From Engraulis encrasicolus (Eukaryota; Chordata; Actinopteri; Clupeiformes; Engraulidae), in the NCBI RefSeq assembly GCF_034702125.1, contig NW_026945764.1:620805-684804 (forward strand): a DNA stretch of 64,000 bases. The letters run 5' to 3'. The translations under genes and the position numbers were made by a program. Within the stretch, counting starts at the first letter, position 1, and the number at the start of each line of letters is the position of its first letter. Under the pieces are notes generated by a model. It did not search any database, had not been told where the DNA came from, and saw nothing but the letters and a program-made list of their open reading frames with translations. Below, piece by piece: positions 46,796 through 59,400 of the stretch.

Positions 46796-47487
46796 AAGAG
46801 GGAGGATCTTCGTGCAGGCAAAGTGCACACAGAAGAGCCAGGCTACTAGATATCTAGAACCAGAGATTCTCTGCTAGAACCTACAGCACTGGCCCACGGC
46901 GATTTGGCCCAAGCCGCAGTTGTAGTTAGAATACCAGAGGAGTTACAACTCGAAATGAACTCGGTTAGCAAATAAAATATATCAAGCGCGACAACCGCGA
47001 GATTTATTACCGTCGGACATCTCACTGAGTCGCAAATGCGCGATCGTAATACAATTGCAAACATTCAGCGAGAGTAGATATTGATAGTTTCAGTTTGACA
47101 ATCTTCAAAATGCATATCACACGGACTATTTTGCAATTATGGCACAGGCAAGATTTCTGGACGTTGTTTATGTGTTCCATGCAATGCGTGAGGAAATGTA
47201 GGCTATGTCGGGCTGGTAGGCTACTCACACAATAATGTCTCGTTATGCTTCACCTCAAACAATAACGTCTCTCTAGTCTACCGCTTATGAAAAAGCACTC
47301 AAACAACACCTACCACGGCAGAGAGATTAATGTTTTCAGCATGAAAACGCTGTTCATATTTAGTAGGTCTGCTGAAGCAACAGGTGGACAGGAGAAGCGA
47401 CTGGAGCGCAGTCTGAGCATCTGTCAATCAAATGCTATGATGACGCGTATACCCAAAATCCAAACCCATATTTTTAGAATAGATTAA
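46796..47487. other. Non-coding, no feature recognised
   Basis: Mixed-composition sequence with only short frames and no termini recognised. Confidence 0.4.
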
Positions 47488-47700
47488 GGGACTGTCCGTT
47501 ATTTACCGGGGGGGAGGGCTGGTGCGCTGGAAGTCCGGTCCAAAAAAAAAATCATGGCCCTCCCCCACCACCTCAATTTTTTCCCCATGGCCCTCCCCCC
47601 ACTTCAATTTTGTTTTCCCATGGCCCTCCCCCTACAGGTACAAAAATGTAAATGCTAAATATATTTTTTGGTGCTGTTGTGTGAGAAGACCTTGCGCCAT

Positions 47701-48815
47701 TTAACCCCGACGCACGGCGCCCTCCAGCTCTGTTTCGCTATCCTTGTCGACTTAAACCATTTGGTCATGTCAGTGCATGGCAATTGTCACAGAGAGATGT
47801 GCACGAACAGAGTAGCCTATTAACTGTTCTGTTCAATTTTGGACCGAGAGATTCGAGGCGGCTGCTCAACTGCGGAATCTCGAAGTGAAACCCACACCCT
47901 CTCTTCTCTCTCGCTCTGCCCGCATGATTGACAACCTAGAGTCTAGGTTGTCAATCATGCGGATCCTAGACCAAGCTGCGTGAGCAAGCGGTCTCACCTG
48001 CAGGATGACTCGAGTTGGTGGGATTACAGGGTTGAAGTAGGCGTATGGCTCCAAACGTCAGAACGTGTTTTTATTTTCCCAAAAGTATACATTCTTGTGG
48101 ACACCGATGAACAATTAAATAAACCGCTGATAATGCCGGTTGGAAGAAAATAGGCTACATTTCACTTCGAGATTCCGAAGTTGAGCAGCCGCCTCGAAGC
48201 TCTGTCCAAAGTTAGTAGGCTTGTTCGTGCACATCTCTCTGTGCCTTGCGATGCACGGACACATCACCAAATGTTCAAGTCGACTATGATAGCGAGCGAA
48301 ACAGCTGGAGGGGCGCCCTGCGTTGGGCACGGTGACCGCGATTTCCTCGACATCGCACAGTTGGTCCTGGATCAATATCTGGTATGTTAGCCTATTCTAG
48401 GTCTGATTCCAAAAATTAACGGGCATGCCAAGTGCCGTCACGGTGGTATACGGCTCTGGTTATGGCTAGGTAGGCTATTACAGTGGCTATGTGGAACTGT
48501 GCCTAAACCAAAACTAATTCCTAAACAACCTGTCAGTGAAAATGTGTGCACCAACCTAACAACATGCCAAATTATGCCTTTACCAAAACATATTCCGAAC
48601 ATAACCTGTAAGTGAATAATTGTAGGCCTATTTTGTAACAGCGTCAGCATGGCACTTCTGCATCACTGATCTTAATCCATAGGCTACAGAAGACGTTACA
48701 GGCGCGAAATCTGACATAGATAACCACTCAAACCAGATGTTGATCCAGGACCAACTTTGCGATGTCGTTCCAGCAGTAGCCTAACCCGAGGAAATCGCGG
48801 TCACCTTTATGGCAC
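47701..48815. repeat. Internal inverted-repeat cluster of the TAA-flanked element
   Basis: About 47787-47889 is inverted at about 48160-48256 (shared block GAGGCGGCTGCTCAACT). The segment around GGCGCCCTCCAGCT near 47720 is inverted at about 48300. The block GACCGCGATTTCCTCG near 48330-48350 is inverted at about 48785-48805. The interior can therefore fold into a multi-arm structure. Confidence 0.7.
47920..47962. repeat. Perfect 21-bp-arm palindrome
   Basis: Two perfectly complementary 21-base arms (CCGCATGATTGACAACCTAG, then A) are separated by a single G at 47941. Confidence 0.95.
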
Positions 48816-49181
48816 AAGGTCTTTTCCACACAAAAGCACCAAAATAATATTTAGCCTAGGCTAACACATAATTCGGTATGTCTACACGCATCCCTAGGTA
48901 TGCCTAGGGATGACTACAGATACACGCTTCACGCTTCAGTGATAAAGTATGCACCCAGGACCTTGCATCGCAAAGCGATGTGTTTCAGAGAAGTATTGCA
49001 TTTATTATTATTATTCAAAATAAAATAAAATATATATTTTTTCCCATGGCCCTCCCCCTAACTCCGATTTTTTTTGCCATGGCCCTCCCCCCCACCTCAT
49101 TTTTTTTCACCATGGCCCTCCCCCCCCTACGCACCAGCCCCCCCCCCCCCCCCCCCCCCGTAAATTACGAACAGTCCCTAA

Positions 49182-49449
49182 CGTGCAATATTTTCTTTAT
49201 TGTGCGTTAAGAGTCTTGCATTATCGCAGCACGTTAACGCCGATAACGGCCCACCACTACACAGAATACAATTTTATTTCAAATCAGATCAAATCAGAGA
49301 AGCAAAGGGCTGTGTGATGGACTGGTCTGTGCCAAAAGTGCTCAGGCTGTGTTCCGATTCCAGTCCAGCCCTGTTCATAACAGTATGTATTATTATTTGC
49401 TATACCGTCCAAAATTCTATTATAACAAATCCAGACATGCAACACAGAA
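49182..49449. repeat. hAT-like terminus fragment and unassigned sequence
   Basis: At 49216-49260 the minus strand reads TAGTGGTGGGCCGTTATCGG, a fish hAT-like end. The rest is not assigned. The TAA-flanked element may have inserted into this older repeat. Confidence 0.4.
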
Positions 49450-49705
49450 AAGCACAACAAATGCCTCATCTTAATGTATGTTCTCTACAAGTCTTCTGTT
49501 GTCCAGTCTTGCACTTTAAATGTCTGTATGAGCACTGTCTATGTCCATACTGTCTTATGTCCATGTATGAGTACTGTCTTTGTCTATAGCCTACTGTCTA
49601 TGTCCGTACCTAGATTAGTCTATGTCTGCATGGGAAAGCAAGAAACGTAATTTCAAATTCTTTGTATGATCAGTGCATGTAAAGAAATTGACAATAAAAC
49701 CTATA
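49450..49705 (+). repeat. LINE 3' UTR copy
   Basis: This segment (TTCTGTTGTCCAGTCTTGCA through ATTGACAATAAAACCTA) is repeated at 50802-51056, where it is the 3' UTR of the next LINE. It is therefore the 3' end of another member of the same family, directly abutting the downstream copy. Confidence 0.8.
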
Positions 49706-50280
49706 AAAGGGTCCAAAAACAACTGCCACCACTGACCATCGACGGCGATGCTGTGGAGAGAGTGAGCAGCACCAAGTTCCTTGGAGTGCACATCAGCGAC
49801 GACCTCTCTTGGACCACCAACACTACATCACTGGCGAAGAAGGCCCATCAGCGTCTCTACTTCCTGCGCAAACTAAAGAAGGCAAGTGCTACACCCTCCA
49901 TCATGACAACATTCTACAGAGGAACCATAGAGAGCGTCGTGTCCAACTGCATCACAGTGTGGGGAGGAAGCTGCACGGAGAAAAACAGGAAGACACTCCA
50001 GCGTGTTGTGAACACAGCGAAGAAGATCATTGGAGTACCACTCCCCTCCCTGCAGGACATTTACACCACACGCCTCACCCGGAAAGCACTGATGATCATC
50101 AAAGACACAAGCCACCCTGCACACAAACTGTTCAGCCTCCTGCCCTCTGGAAAGAGGTACAGGCGCCTCCGTTCCCGTACCACCCGGCTGGCGAGCAGCA
50201 CAATGCACCAAGCGATCAAGATGCTGAACACTCAACCCACTCTCCCTCCACTGTCAGCCTCTAGCCAGCAAGGCCACTGA
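49706..50280 (+). pseudogene. LINE ORF2 C-terminal fragment
   Basis: The open frame starts at 49666, but its first about 13 codons come from the upstream LINE 3' UTR. The LINE part encodes STKFLGVHISDDLSW, KKAHQRLYFLRKLKK, TIESVVSNCITVWGG, TLQRVVNTAKKIIG, SLQDIYTTRLTRKA and LFSLLPSGKRYRRLRSRT. This is the thumb and C-terminal signature of L2/CR1/Rex-type ORF2, collinear with the fragment at 14095-14660. It keeps its natural C-terminus, but the RT palm and endonuclease are absent. Confidence 0.88.
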
Positions 50281-50379
50281 CAACCCCCCCCCCATCCCCC
50301 ACCACCATATCTGCGACTGAACATTCCACCTGCACTACTATACTTGTGACTGAACTTTCAACCTGCACTAACTCAAAAC

Positions 50380-50708
<329 letters not shown>

Positions 50709-51085
50709 TGCTGGTGTACTTGACAGACCTTTTTATATTTATTTTCTTCAAAATGCTACTATTACCATGTCAGAACGCTATAAAGGACTTTTTTTTAGGA
50801 AAAGCACAAAAACACAACAAATACCTCTTAATGTATGTCCTCTACAAGTCTTCTGTTGTCCAGTCTTGCACTTTAAATGTCTGTATGAGCACTGTCTATG
50901 TCCATACTGTCTTAAGTCCATGTATAAGTACTGTCTATGTCTATACTGTCTATGTCCTTACCTTAATTAGTCTATGTCTGTATGGGAAAGCAAGAAATGT
51001 AATTTCAAATTCTTTGTATGACCAGTGCATGTAAAGAAATTGACAATAAAACCTACTTGACTTGACTTGACTACTTGGCTTGCCT

Positions 51086-52156
51086 TGCCTTCAGAAATCC
51101 TGACTGACGACATTCCACAAAATGTGCCTGATATTACATTGTCACACAAGCAGTGGTTTCCCAAACAGCTCACACACACTGGGAGTGGCCTTCAGGTTAC
51201 AACAACATGATTTGTGTTTAACACTTTAGCAGTTTCATTTTAGAAAGAAGATTTTTTTTAAGTGAGAGTTTTAAATTAGATTACTTGGATCATCTGAAAA
51301 AAACAGAGTAGGTCCCCCAGTCTCAAATCTTCTGCTTTGTTTGTTAACAAACACACACACACATGACATTCAGCCATTAACTTAGTTCAACATATTACTC
51401 AAAAATCTAGTCCATAGTATTTTTTGTCAATTCATTGAACTCTACCAACTGACCAACTACCAATTGACGAACCACAAGAGAACTCCTGTGCCATATTTTA
51501 AGGCCAAGTCATACAGTGATCCAAACCCTGGAGATGATGCATCAACATTGGCTTCATCTCTCTCAGAAGTAACAACTTTGTACTTACCAAATACGTACAA
51601 GTCAGATGGCTAAATTGTCAGATGGGTAATTGTGATCTAGTTCTTGTGATGTTATTCCCGAGCTGCCTCGCCTCTACTGATAGTGATGGCTTCTTCCTGT
51701 CAGGTTTAGACAACAGCCTGTCTGGGTGGAGCTTTGAGACTTTGTGATGTCACTGTGGGTTTTGTAGCAGTCCAGGTGAGGGTGTGTATTGCTACATGTA
51801 CACCTACATGCTGACAAGGGGAGACAAAGGGGTCAGTTGTCTTGGGCTCAGGGAGAGAGGGGGCCCAGATTTGGGATTTCCAACATTGTTTTGGATGGTG
51901 GGCCCTATTATGATATTGGCCTGGGCCCCGTGAAAGCTGTTAGAAGCCCTGTGTACAGCACTCCTATGACAGAATCAGTATCATACAGACATGCTTTTGG
52001 GCTTGCAGCATACAAAATAGCTGCTCTCTATGTAAAGTTAACAGCAGCAACTGAGGACTGATCGATTCTTCCGTGTAACTTCTGTTGTTTTCTTCTGTGA
52101 TCCTTCTGTGTCCACTATTATAAAGCATGCATGTACACACACACACACCAGGGCTT
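51086..52156. other. Unannotated sequence with a repeat fragment
   Basis: No gene recognised. At about 51805-51960, GGGGAGACAAAGGGGTCAGT and GGCCTGGGCCCCGTGAAAGC resemble a common GGGCCC-rich fish repeat. Confidence 0.35.
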
Positions 52157-52233
52157 GACATTAACTTTTTCACCCACTGGCCACTGTGGCTAGTGGTTTT
52201 CCAGAGTCACTAGCCATTAAAGTATTCCACTAG

Positions 52234-52364
<131 letters not shown>

Positions 52365-52683
52365 CACAACAGACGAAGAAAAGTGATTGGCATTCATGTT
52401 TTGTGTTTTCATAGTCAAGATATGTAGGCTATCTGATTGGAGTTAGTTTGCCTGCATAACTGCTCATTAGATACAAACAATCCACAATCAAAAACTTTCC
52501 TCCGACCAGGAAAACTCTGCAAAGGCAATAGCACCATATGACCACTGGGTGGCAGACAGGCTCCAGGTACAGCCAAGGCCATGCACAGAGTAGACGCGTA
52601 GTACACGTGTTAGATTCATGCCCACTGCATCAGGACAAAGTGCAGAAATACAGACACACCTGAATTTTAACTGTCCAGGGTCT

Positions 52684-52830
52684 AATTTTAGTAGTTTATT
52701 TCCATGATTCATGCTGCACATTCACAGATGTCATCTTTACCACCATCGATAAGTGTAAGTATTCACTATGGCTTGGACATGTACACTTGCATATCATATG
52801 AAAATGTGGGTCATCTATGTGAAATCCATT
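52684..52830 (+). repeat. Fragment related to the 8624-8982 MITE
   Basis: It shares GTTTATTTCC, ATTCATGCTGC, CATTCAC, AAGTATTCA and CATATGAAAA words in the same order, but the TTAA-adjacent end is missing. Confidence 0.55.
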
Positions 52831-53139
52831 CAACGGGAGAAAAAGAGAGAAAGAAGTAGAGGCGGTGTTGTGAGTTTTGAGACTACATTTCTTCATTAAT
52901 ATTTACAATTATTTAGTGGAAATTAACATACTATCTTAATATGTAGAATATCTTCATTTTAGAGATGTTTTACTCTCAAATGTGATTCTCTGCCAGCAAT
53001 AGACTTTTGGAGACATTCTGTGTGTCCACCGAGAACAGCTGCCCTGTCGTAAACTTAGCTACAGAGGTGTCGGTTATCACAGCCCACTGGCCGAGTAGCT
53101 CAGGCCCACTGGCCACAGGGGAGGTAACACTCAGGAGTG

Positions 53140-53540
53140 ACCATTTCCTTATTTGACTTAGAATGTATTCTGGTATATTCTTGTTGCACGGATGTGTTGA
53201 CCATGTTTGTTACATGATGTAATACACTTGTGGGGTTTAAATACTGTTCTCAGATGCAGCTCGAGAGAACGGTTGGGACAGGATAGGTATGGTTCTGAGC
53301 AGGGCTTCGTGCTCTGGCTCAGAACAAGCCGTTCTCACACTTAGGAAGAGCTGGGGGATGCGCTTGGCAGATGGGCGCTAAAGCCCTGATGCTAGAGGCA
53401 TTAGGTTATGCTACATTATGATATTCTAAGGGTTAACTGAATTACTCTTCTCTCTTGCCATGTACAATAAATGTAACTATCTTGATGGAAATGGCATTCG
53501 TCTTCTCCTGTGATTTCCTGGCTTCCTTCACTGTTCTCCT
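53140..53540 (+). repeat. LTR-like sequence (possible solo LTR)
   Basis: It combines a TATA-like TTTAAATACT near 53237, GC-richer transcribed sequence, an AATAAA at about 53466 and a pyrimidine-rich end. This resembles a solo LTR, but neither TG...CA boundaries nor a target duplication could be fixed. Confidence 0.35.
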
Positions 53541-53845
53541 GCACAAAGATGGGTAATATATGCTTATGGCAGATTGAGATGAATTAATTAAATAGTAGCT
53601 AAGTATGTAATAGTGATAATAGTAATATAAGTGCTTAGGTACAAATTGGTAATAGTTAAAACATACACGAGTCAGATAGCAGATGGTTATCCTTGTGCAA
53701 CTGGCATTATAGCCCAGATTAAGTCTTATTAATTAAATTGGGTTATGGACTATTTTATTGGCCCAGCTAATAATCTTAATTAGCAATGTGGGTTAATAAA
53801 AAAAGTTACAACAGCGGGGGTGGGGGGGTGGGGGGGGGCACAAAC
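53541..53845. other. Non-coding, no feature recognised
   Basis: AT-rich sequence ending in a G-rich patch (about 53816-53840). Confidence 0.4.
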
Positions 53846-53989
<144 letters not shown>

Positions 53990-54019
53990 TCCTGGGAGCT
54001 AAGCCCCTAGCACACAGTC

Positions 54020-54440
54020 CCTTGGTCTACTACTGTACAGTGGTTCCACTGACCTTGGAGCTACGTCCCTTGGCCTAGTACAGACGGTCTTAGCGTGTGG
54101 TTCAGTTACCCCTTGGCATAGCACAGCGGTTCTAAAAGTCCAGGAACCCCTTGGCCTAGTACAGGGCGTTCTAAAAGTCCAGTTACCCCTTGGCATAGCA
54201 CAGCGGTTCTAAAAGTCCAGGGACCCCTAGCACAGCGGTTCTAAAAGTCCAGGGACCCCTAGCACAGCGGTTCTAAAAGTCCAGGGACCCCTAGCACAGC
54301 GGTTCTAAAAGTCCAGGGACCCCTTGGTCTATCACAGCGTTTCTAAAAGTCCAGATACCCCTTGGTCTAGCACAGCGGTTCTAAAAGTCCAGGGACCCCT
54401 TGGTCGAGTGCTGCAGTTCCAAAAGTCCAGGGATCACTGG
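54020..54440 (+). repeat. Minisatellite with 32- and 38-bp units
   Basis: About ten units share AGCACAGCGGTTCTAAAAGT followed by CCAGGGACCCCT. The longer units carry an extra TGGCAT/TGGTCT. Three central 32-bp units are identical. The array shows no coding sense. Confidence 0.9.
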
Positions 54441-55271
54441 TGGTACACAGCACTCATTTGTAATTATAAAGGCTCTAATCTTTATCATTGAAGAATACAA
54501 TGACTATGCTGTAAAGGAGAAATACAATAGGGATATACTAACTGCAGTAATACTGAACTTCATGTACCAATCAGATCAGTACAACATGTTTATTAATGTG
54601 TCAATAATATCTACAGTCATCCATATTTAAACACAACACATCATGCAGTATCTTACAATGCTGTATGGTTATATGACCGCACTTAACCCTTCTCAGAATC
54701 CATATTCACATCAGTTACACATATAAAAATATATCTGATTTATACAAATGTAATTGCAAAAGGTATATAACTGCAATAAAAGAGCATGGTGTTCGGATGT
54801 AGAGGAGTGAACAAGCAGGGGTCAAGGTCTGGGGGCGGGGGGGGAGGGGGTGGGTGGGCGCTGGACAAGCAGGGGTCCAGGTGTGGAGGGGGGGTCCAGG
54901 TCTGGCCTGCCAGGCTAGTAGTACGCACGAGTCAAACTTCAACACAGGGGCATAATCCAGCACACAGTGCCATTTTACTCAGCCCATATTACAGTTGGCC
55001 CACACACATCATTCATATACAGTAAATAGTAATGACTTGATATAATAATAACAACAACATGGTAAAATGCTAAATGGTACTACAATACCAATGCAGTAAT
55101 GACTTGATATAATATCCATTCAGTCAATGAGTGACTCACTTATACGCACTTGATGAAGGCTAAGTGATCGTGTGTAGTTTGTAGTTATGTGTAAATCTAT
55201 TCAATATGCGATGTGTGCAGCTGGACAGCCTCTGTTACAAGTACAGCCACCAAAATAGTACGTTGTATAGC
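54441..55271. other. Unannotated, includes a G-rich patch
   Basis: No gene recognised. At 54808-54902 there are several runs of four or more G, including a duplicated ACAAGCAGGGGTC word. Confidence 0.4.
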
Positions 55272-55467
55272 AGTGGCGGCTGGTAGTCTGTCAAACAGGG
55301 GAGGCTGTTCAATTACAATATGTCCAGAACGCAAAAAGGGGTCAATTTTGACACACATCTTACATTGGTCCTGAGCCACATATGGCCTCACACACTAAAG
55401 GACTCTTGTTGAAACAAATTTGTTAATCATTAATCATTATCCCCCTTGTAGCCTATTCATAGGGACA

Positions 55468-55510
<43 letters not shown>

Positions 55511-55890
55511 CATTAGGCCTACCTCCGCCACATAATGATGTGATTGAGTTTGCCTTCGTTGTCTTTGTTCATTACTGGGTGCACGGCTTAATTTACCACT
55601 AGAGGTCGCAAAATCTTTAATTATTTACCAGACATTGCAAACACAGTAGGAAACAAGGACTCGCCACTCACGGGTACTTGGCAGTTAACCAGTTGGTCAG
55701 ACACCACACCACGAAAGCTCAAAAGAAACGGTTGTTCTTCCCTACCTTTTTCACCAAGTCAATATTAGGCAGTGCTCTGCTCTGCTCCTTGATATTCATT
55801 TTCTCCTCATAAGGACGACTGGAATTCGCCAGAATTTAATCCACAATGCTTGGCATTTTGCATAGCTCTCTTGCAAGCTAGCTGCTATCA
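55272..55890. repeat. Fish repeat fragment starting GTGGCGGCTGGTAG
   Basis: GTGGCGGCTGGTAG at 55272 is a familiar start of a fish TIR repeat. A (TTA)n array lies at about 55473-55510. The far end was not identified and the Gmr1-like element interrupts the region. Confidence 0.4.
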
Positions 55891-56303
55891 TGTTACGACC
55901 CCCAGCTCGTTTAGGGGGTGCAACATGAAAAGGAGACCACACAAAGAATGAAAGTTCAAATGTATTTTTATTGAACTATAATAATAAATTCAAACAGGTG
56001 TCTAGGGGATGCATGAATGGGTGTATGCAAGTGAATGGTGTATGCAATGTATGTGTCAGTATCAATATGTGAACTGTAAAGGAAGAATCAAAAGGGTGAG
56101 GGTAAAGACGTGAGAGGAGAGCAAGAAATGAAAGTAGCCAGTGGTGAGGTCGAGGTCAGAGTGCCTCCCATCGGAAGAGGAGAGGAGGACTTTATACCTC
56201 CCCACAGGTGAAACCACTAAATGATTAGGGTAACCCCATCAAGCATAGTCATGCCCGTGCACTGGCACACACTAGCCTGAAGGGGGCACAGGGGGACGTC
56301 ACA
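55891..56303 (-). repeat. 3' LTR of the Gmr1-like element
   Basis: A 413-bp LTR. Read on the minus strand it begins TGTGACGTCCCCC and ends GGGTCGTAACA. The TATAAA box is at 56196-56191 and the AATAAA signal at 55972-55967. The only difference from the other copy in the shared part is A at 56073 versus G at 63856. Confidence 0.92.
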
Positions 56304-56318
56304 CCTCCCACCTTAAAG
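56304..56318 (-). promoter_or_regulatory. Polypurine tract
   Basis: The minus strand reads AAGGTGGGAGG directly before the LTR start TGTGACG. Confidence 0.65.
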
Positions 56319-56460
56319 AGGTTGACTACAACCTCAACAACAAAAAGTGAGAAACACCACACCTCCAACCAATTTCCTGGATCCAAGGGAAAACTGGAGG
56401 AGAGCATGAAAAAAACAAAAAAAGTGAAACACACATCAAAACCACAATCCTATATCTAAA

Positions 56461-59400
56461 CTACACACGAGACAAGGCATCGGCAACGATATTATCCTTG
56501 CCTCGAATGTGTTTTATCCTTAAGGGATACTGCTGGAGGAGAATACTCCACCGCATAATGCGTTGATTCTTATTCCGCATTCTGTCAATAAAGACCAAAG
56601 GATTATGATCTGTATAAACATCAGTGGGGCTAGAGGAAGACCCCACATAGACCTCAAAATTTTGCATGGCCAAAATCAAAGCTAGAGCCTCCCTTTCCAC
56701 AGTAGAATAGGCCCGTTGATGATGATTGAACTTTTTGGAATAATAGCACACGGGGTGCTCGACACCATCACAGTCCAGTTGAAGTAAAACAGCGCCAGCG
56801 CCACTCTCACTGGCGTCCACTGCAACACAAAAGGGACGGTCAAAATTCGGGGCAGACAAAACAGGAGAGGTAGCAAGCAAAGCTTTAACATGATCAAAGG
56901 CCTCTTGACAATTTGGTGACCATTCAAATGGAACTTTAGGACTAAGGAGACCAGTAAGGGGTGTAACCACGGTGGCAAAATTCTTGCAGAATGCCCTGTA
57001 GTAGCCAGCCATCCCAAGGAATCGCCGGAGCTCTCGGCGGGTTCCTGGTACAGGGTAATTGCAGATGGCCTCAATTTTCGCTTCCACAGGACGGACCTGC
57101 CCACCACCCACTACCTTGCCCAGATAAGTGACACTAGCCTTCCCAAATTCACATTTAGCTAGGTTGATTGTCAAGTTAGCTTTGGAGAGACGGGTGAACA
57201 GTTCTCTGATCTGTTCTAGGTGCTCAGCCCAAGTAGAGCTGTACAAAACCAAATCATCCAAATAAGCATCACAGCCACGCATGCCCACCAAAACCTGATT
57301 GATAAGCCTCTGGAATGTGGCCGGAGCATTTCTCACTCCGAATGGCATTACCTGGTATTGTAAGAAGGAGTCAGGGGTAACGAATGCAGACACCTCCTTT
57401 GCCCTGGCAGTCAACGGAACCTGCCAGTATCCCTTCAAGAGATCAAATTTACTGACGAAGACGGCAGAGCCCACACGGTCGACACAATCGTCGCACCTTG
57501 GCAAAGGGTAGCAATCAGGTTTTGTTACGGCATTAAGCTTCCTATAATCAGTGCAGAAGCGGTAAGTCCCATCTGGTTTGTTTACCAGCAGACAGGGGGA
57601 GCTCCATGCACTGAAGCTATGTTCAGCTAAACCATGTGTTAACAGATAATCAACCTCCTTCTGCAACATTTCCCTCTTGAAAGGATTGACACGATAAGCA
57701 TGTTGTTTCATAGGCGGGGCCCCACCGACGTCAATATCATGTTCAATCACTGAGGTACGTGTTGGAACATCAGGAAAGAGAGATGGAAATGAATGGATTA
57801 GGTCAGCAATATCTGTTTGCTCTGAGTCAGACAGGTGAGAGAGTTGTAAGGGCAACTCTGCAAGATACTCAGAATTTTTGAGACGACCCTCTACAACCGC
57901 CCGTGATGGACACTTCACCCCCTCATCATCGATGTCAGAACCCAGATCCAAACCAGATTCACAATCCCCAGCAACAACACTAGGCATAGTGGCGCCCTCT
58001 GCAGGTAATGATGCAATGAGACCAACAGGTGCAGCAGACTCTGATTCAATGTAAGGTTTCAAAAGGTTGATATGACAAACCTGGACCTTCTTTCGTCTGT
58101 CAGGAGTACTCAGTAGGTAGTTATAATCAGGCAAATGTTTCAACACTTGGTATGGTCCACTAAACTTTGCTTGGAAAGGACTATGCATCAAAGGCAACAA
58201 TGCCAAGACTTTTTCACCAGGTTTGAAACTGCGGTGTTTTGCCTTGCGGTTAAAGAGACTCTGCATTTTTAACTGGGCTTTCCCCAGCTTACGCTGCGCA
58301 GCAGCCCGAGCCTCGTACAACCGGTAACGAAAACCACTAACATAATCCAAGACGTTGGATGGTGCGTCATCAGTAGTATGCCACTTATCTGCCAAGACAG
58401 CAGTTGGTCCCCTAACGGTATGCCCAAAAACGAGTTCATTTGGACTAAAGCCCACGCTCTCTTGAACCACTTCCCTACTGGCCAAGAGCAACCAGGGTAG
58501 CCCCTCCTCCCAATCAGCACTAAGCTCCGTACAATAAGAACGGAGGAGAGACTTCAGAGTCTGGTGAAAGCGTTCTAGCGCCCCCTGGCTCTGTGGATGA
58601 TAAGCGCTCGAGATATTGTGGCGGGCTTTAAGTTGACGCAATGCCCTAGAGAACTGCCTTGACGTGAAATTTGAGCCTTGGTCGCTTTGGATAACCTTGG
58701 CGATACCAAAGATGGACATAAAGTTGACAAGAGCCTTCAATACCGATTTCGTAGTGATGGATCTAAGGGGATACGCCGCTGGATAGCGTGTGGCCTGGCA
58801 CATTACAGTTAACAGGAAGCTATGTCCAGCTTTCGAACGAGGTAGTGGACCTACACAATCAACTATGAGGTGTTCGAAGGGGTTGGACATCGCAGGAATG
58901 GGCTGTAATGGAGCCACAGGGATTTTTTGATTGGGTTTCCCTGTTATTTGACACACATGGCATGCTCTCACATAGGCAGACACTTCACGTTTCAGCCGAG
59001 GCCAGAAGAATCTGCGCTTAATACGGTCATACGTTTTCCTGACCCCAGGATGTCCCGCCACCCTAGTGTGAGCCAGATCCAAAACAGCATTGCGAAATCT
59101 ATGAGGGACCACTATCTGTGTTACAGTATGAGAAAAGGTGTCCTGTTCATACACAAACTGCCTACACAGTAATCCATCCTGCATGAGATAATGGCTATGG
59201 TCATCATTTGGTTCCTCCTTTGACAAGGCCCTAGTCAAATACGGTTGAAGAGAAGAGTCATTAGTCTGTTCTTTGATTAATTCATCTCGAGAGATCTTCA
59301 ACAGTTCAGACAGAGAACATGAGTCAAACTCAGGATCAGAAGTGGGTGTAAGCCCACAACTAGTCAATTCATCAGAAGGGACTACTTCCAAAATGTCAAC

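Larger units (their letters stand above)
47488..49178. mobile_element. TAA-flanked element with G-rich ends (PIF/Harbinger-like?)
   Basis: The left end GGGACTGTCCGTTATTTACC and, on the minus strand, the right end GGGACTGTTCGTAATTTACG are inverted repeats followed by long G runs and CCATGGCCCTCCCCC words. TAA lies directly outside both ends (47485-47487 and 49179-49181), a 3-bp target duplication that fits PIF/Harbinger. The interior is a set of long inverted repeats with no recognisable transposase. Confidence 0.6.

Noticed and set aside
48181..48390. 70-codon frame in the TAA-flanked element resembling a hAT dimerisation motif (HLSVPC)
   Set aside because: Only a few residues match, and the segment is one arm of a large inverted repeat.
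53140..53540. Host gene promoter and first exon
   Set aside because: TATA-like and AATAAA signals lie within about 230 bp of each other with no frame between, better explained by an LTR.
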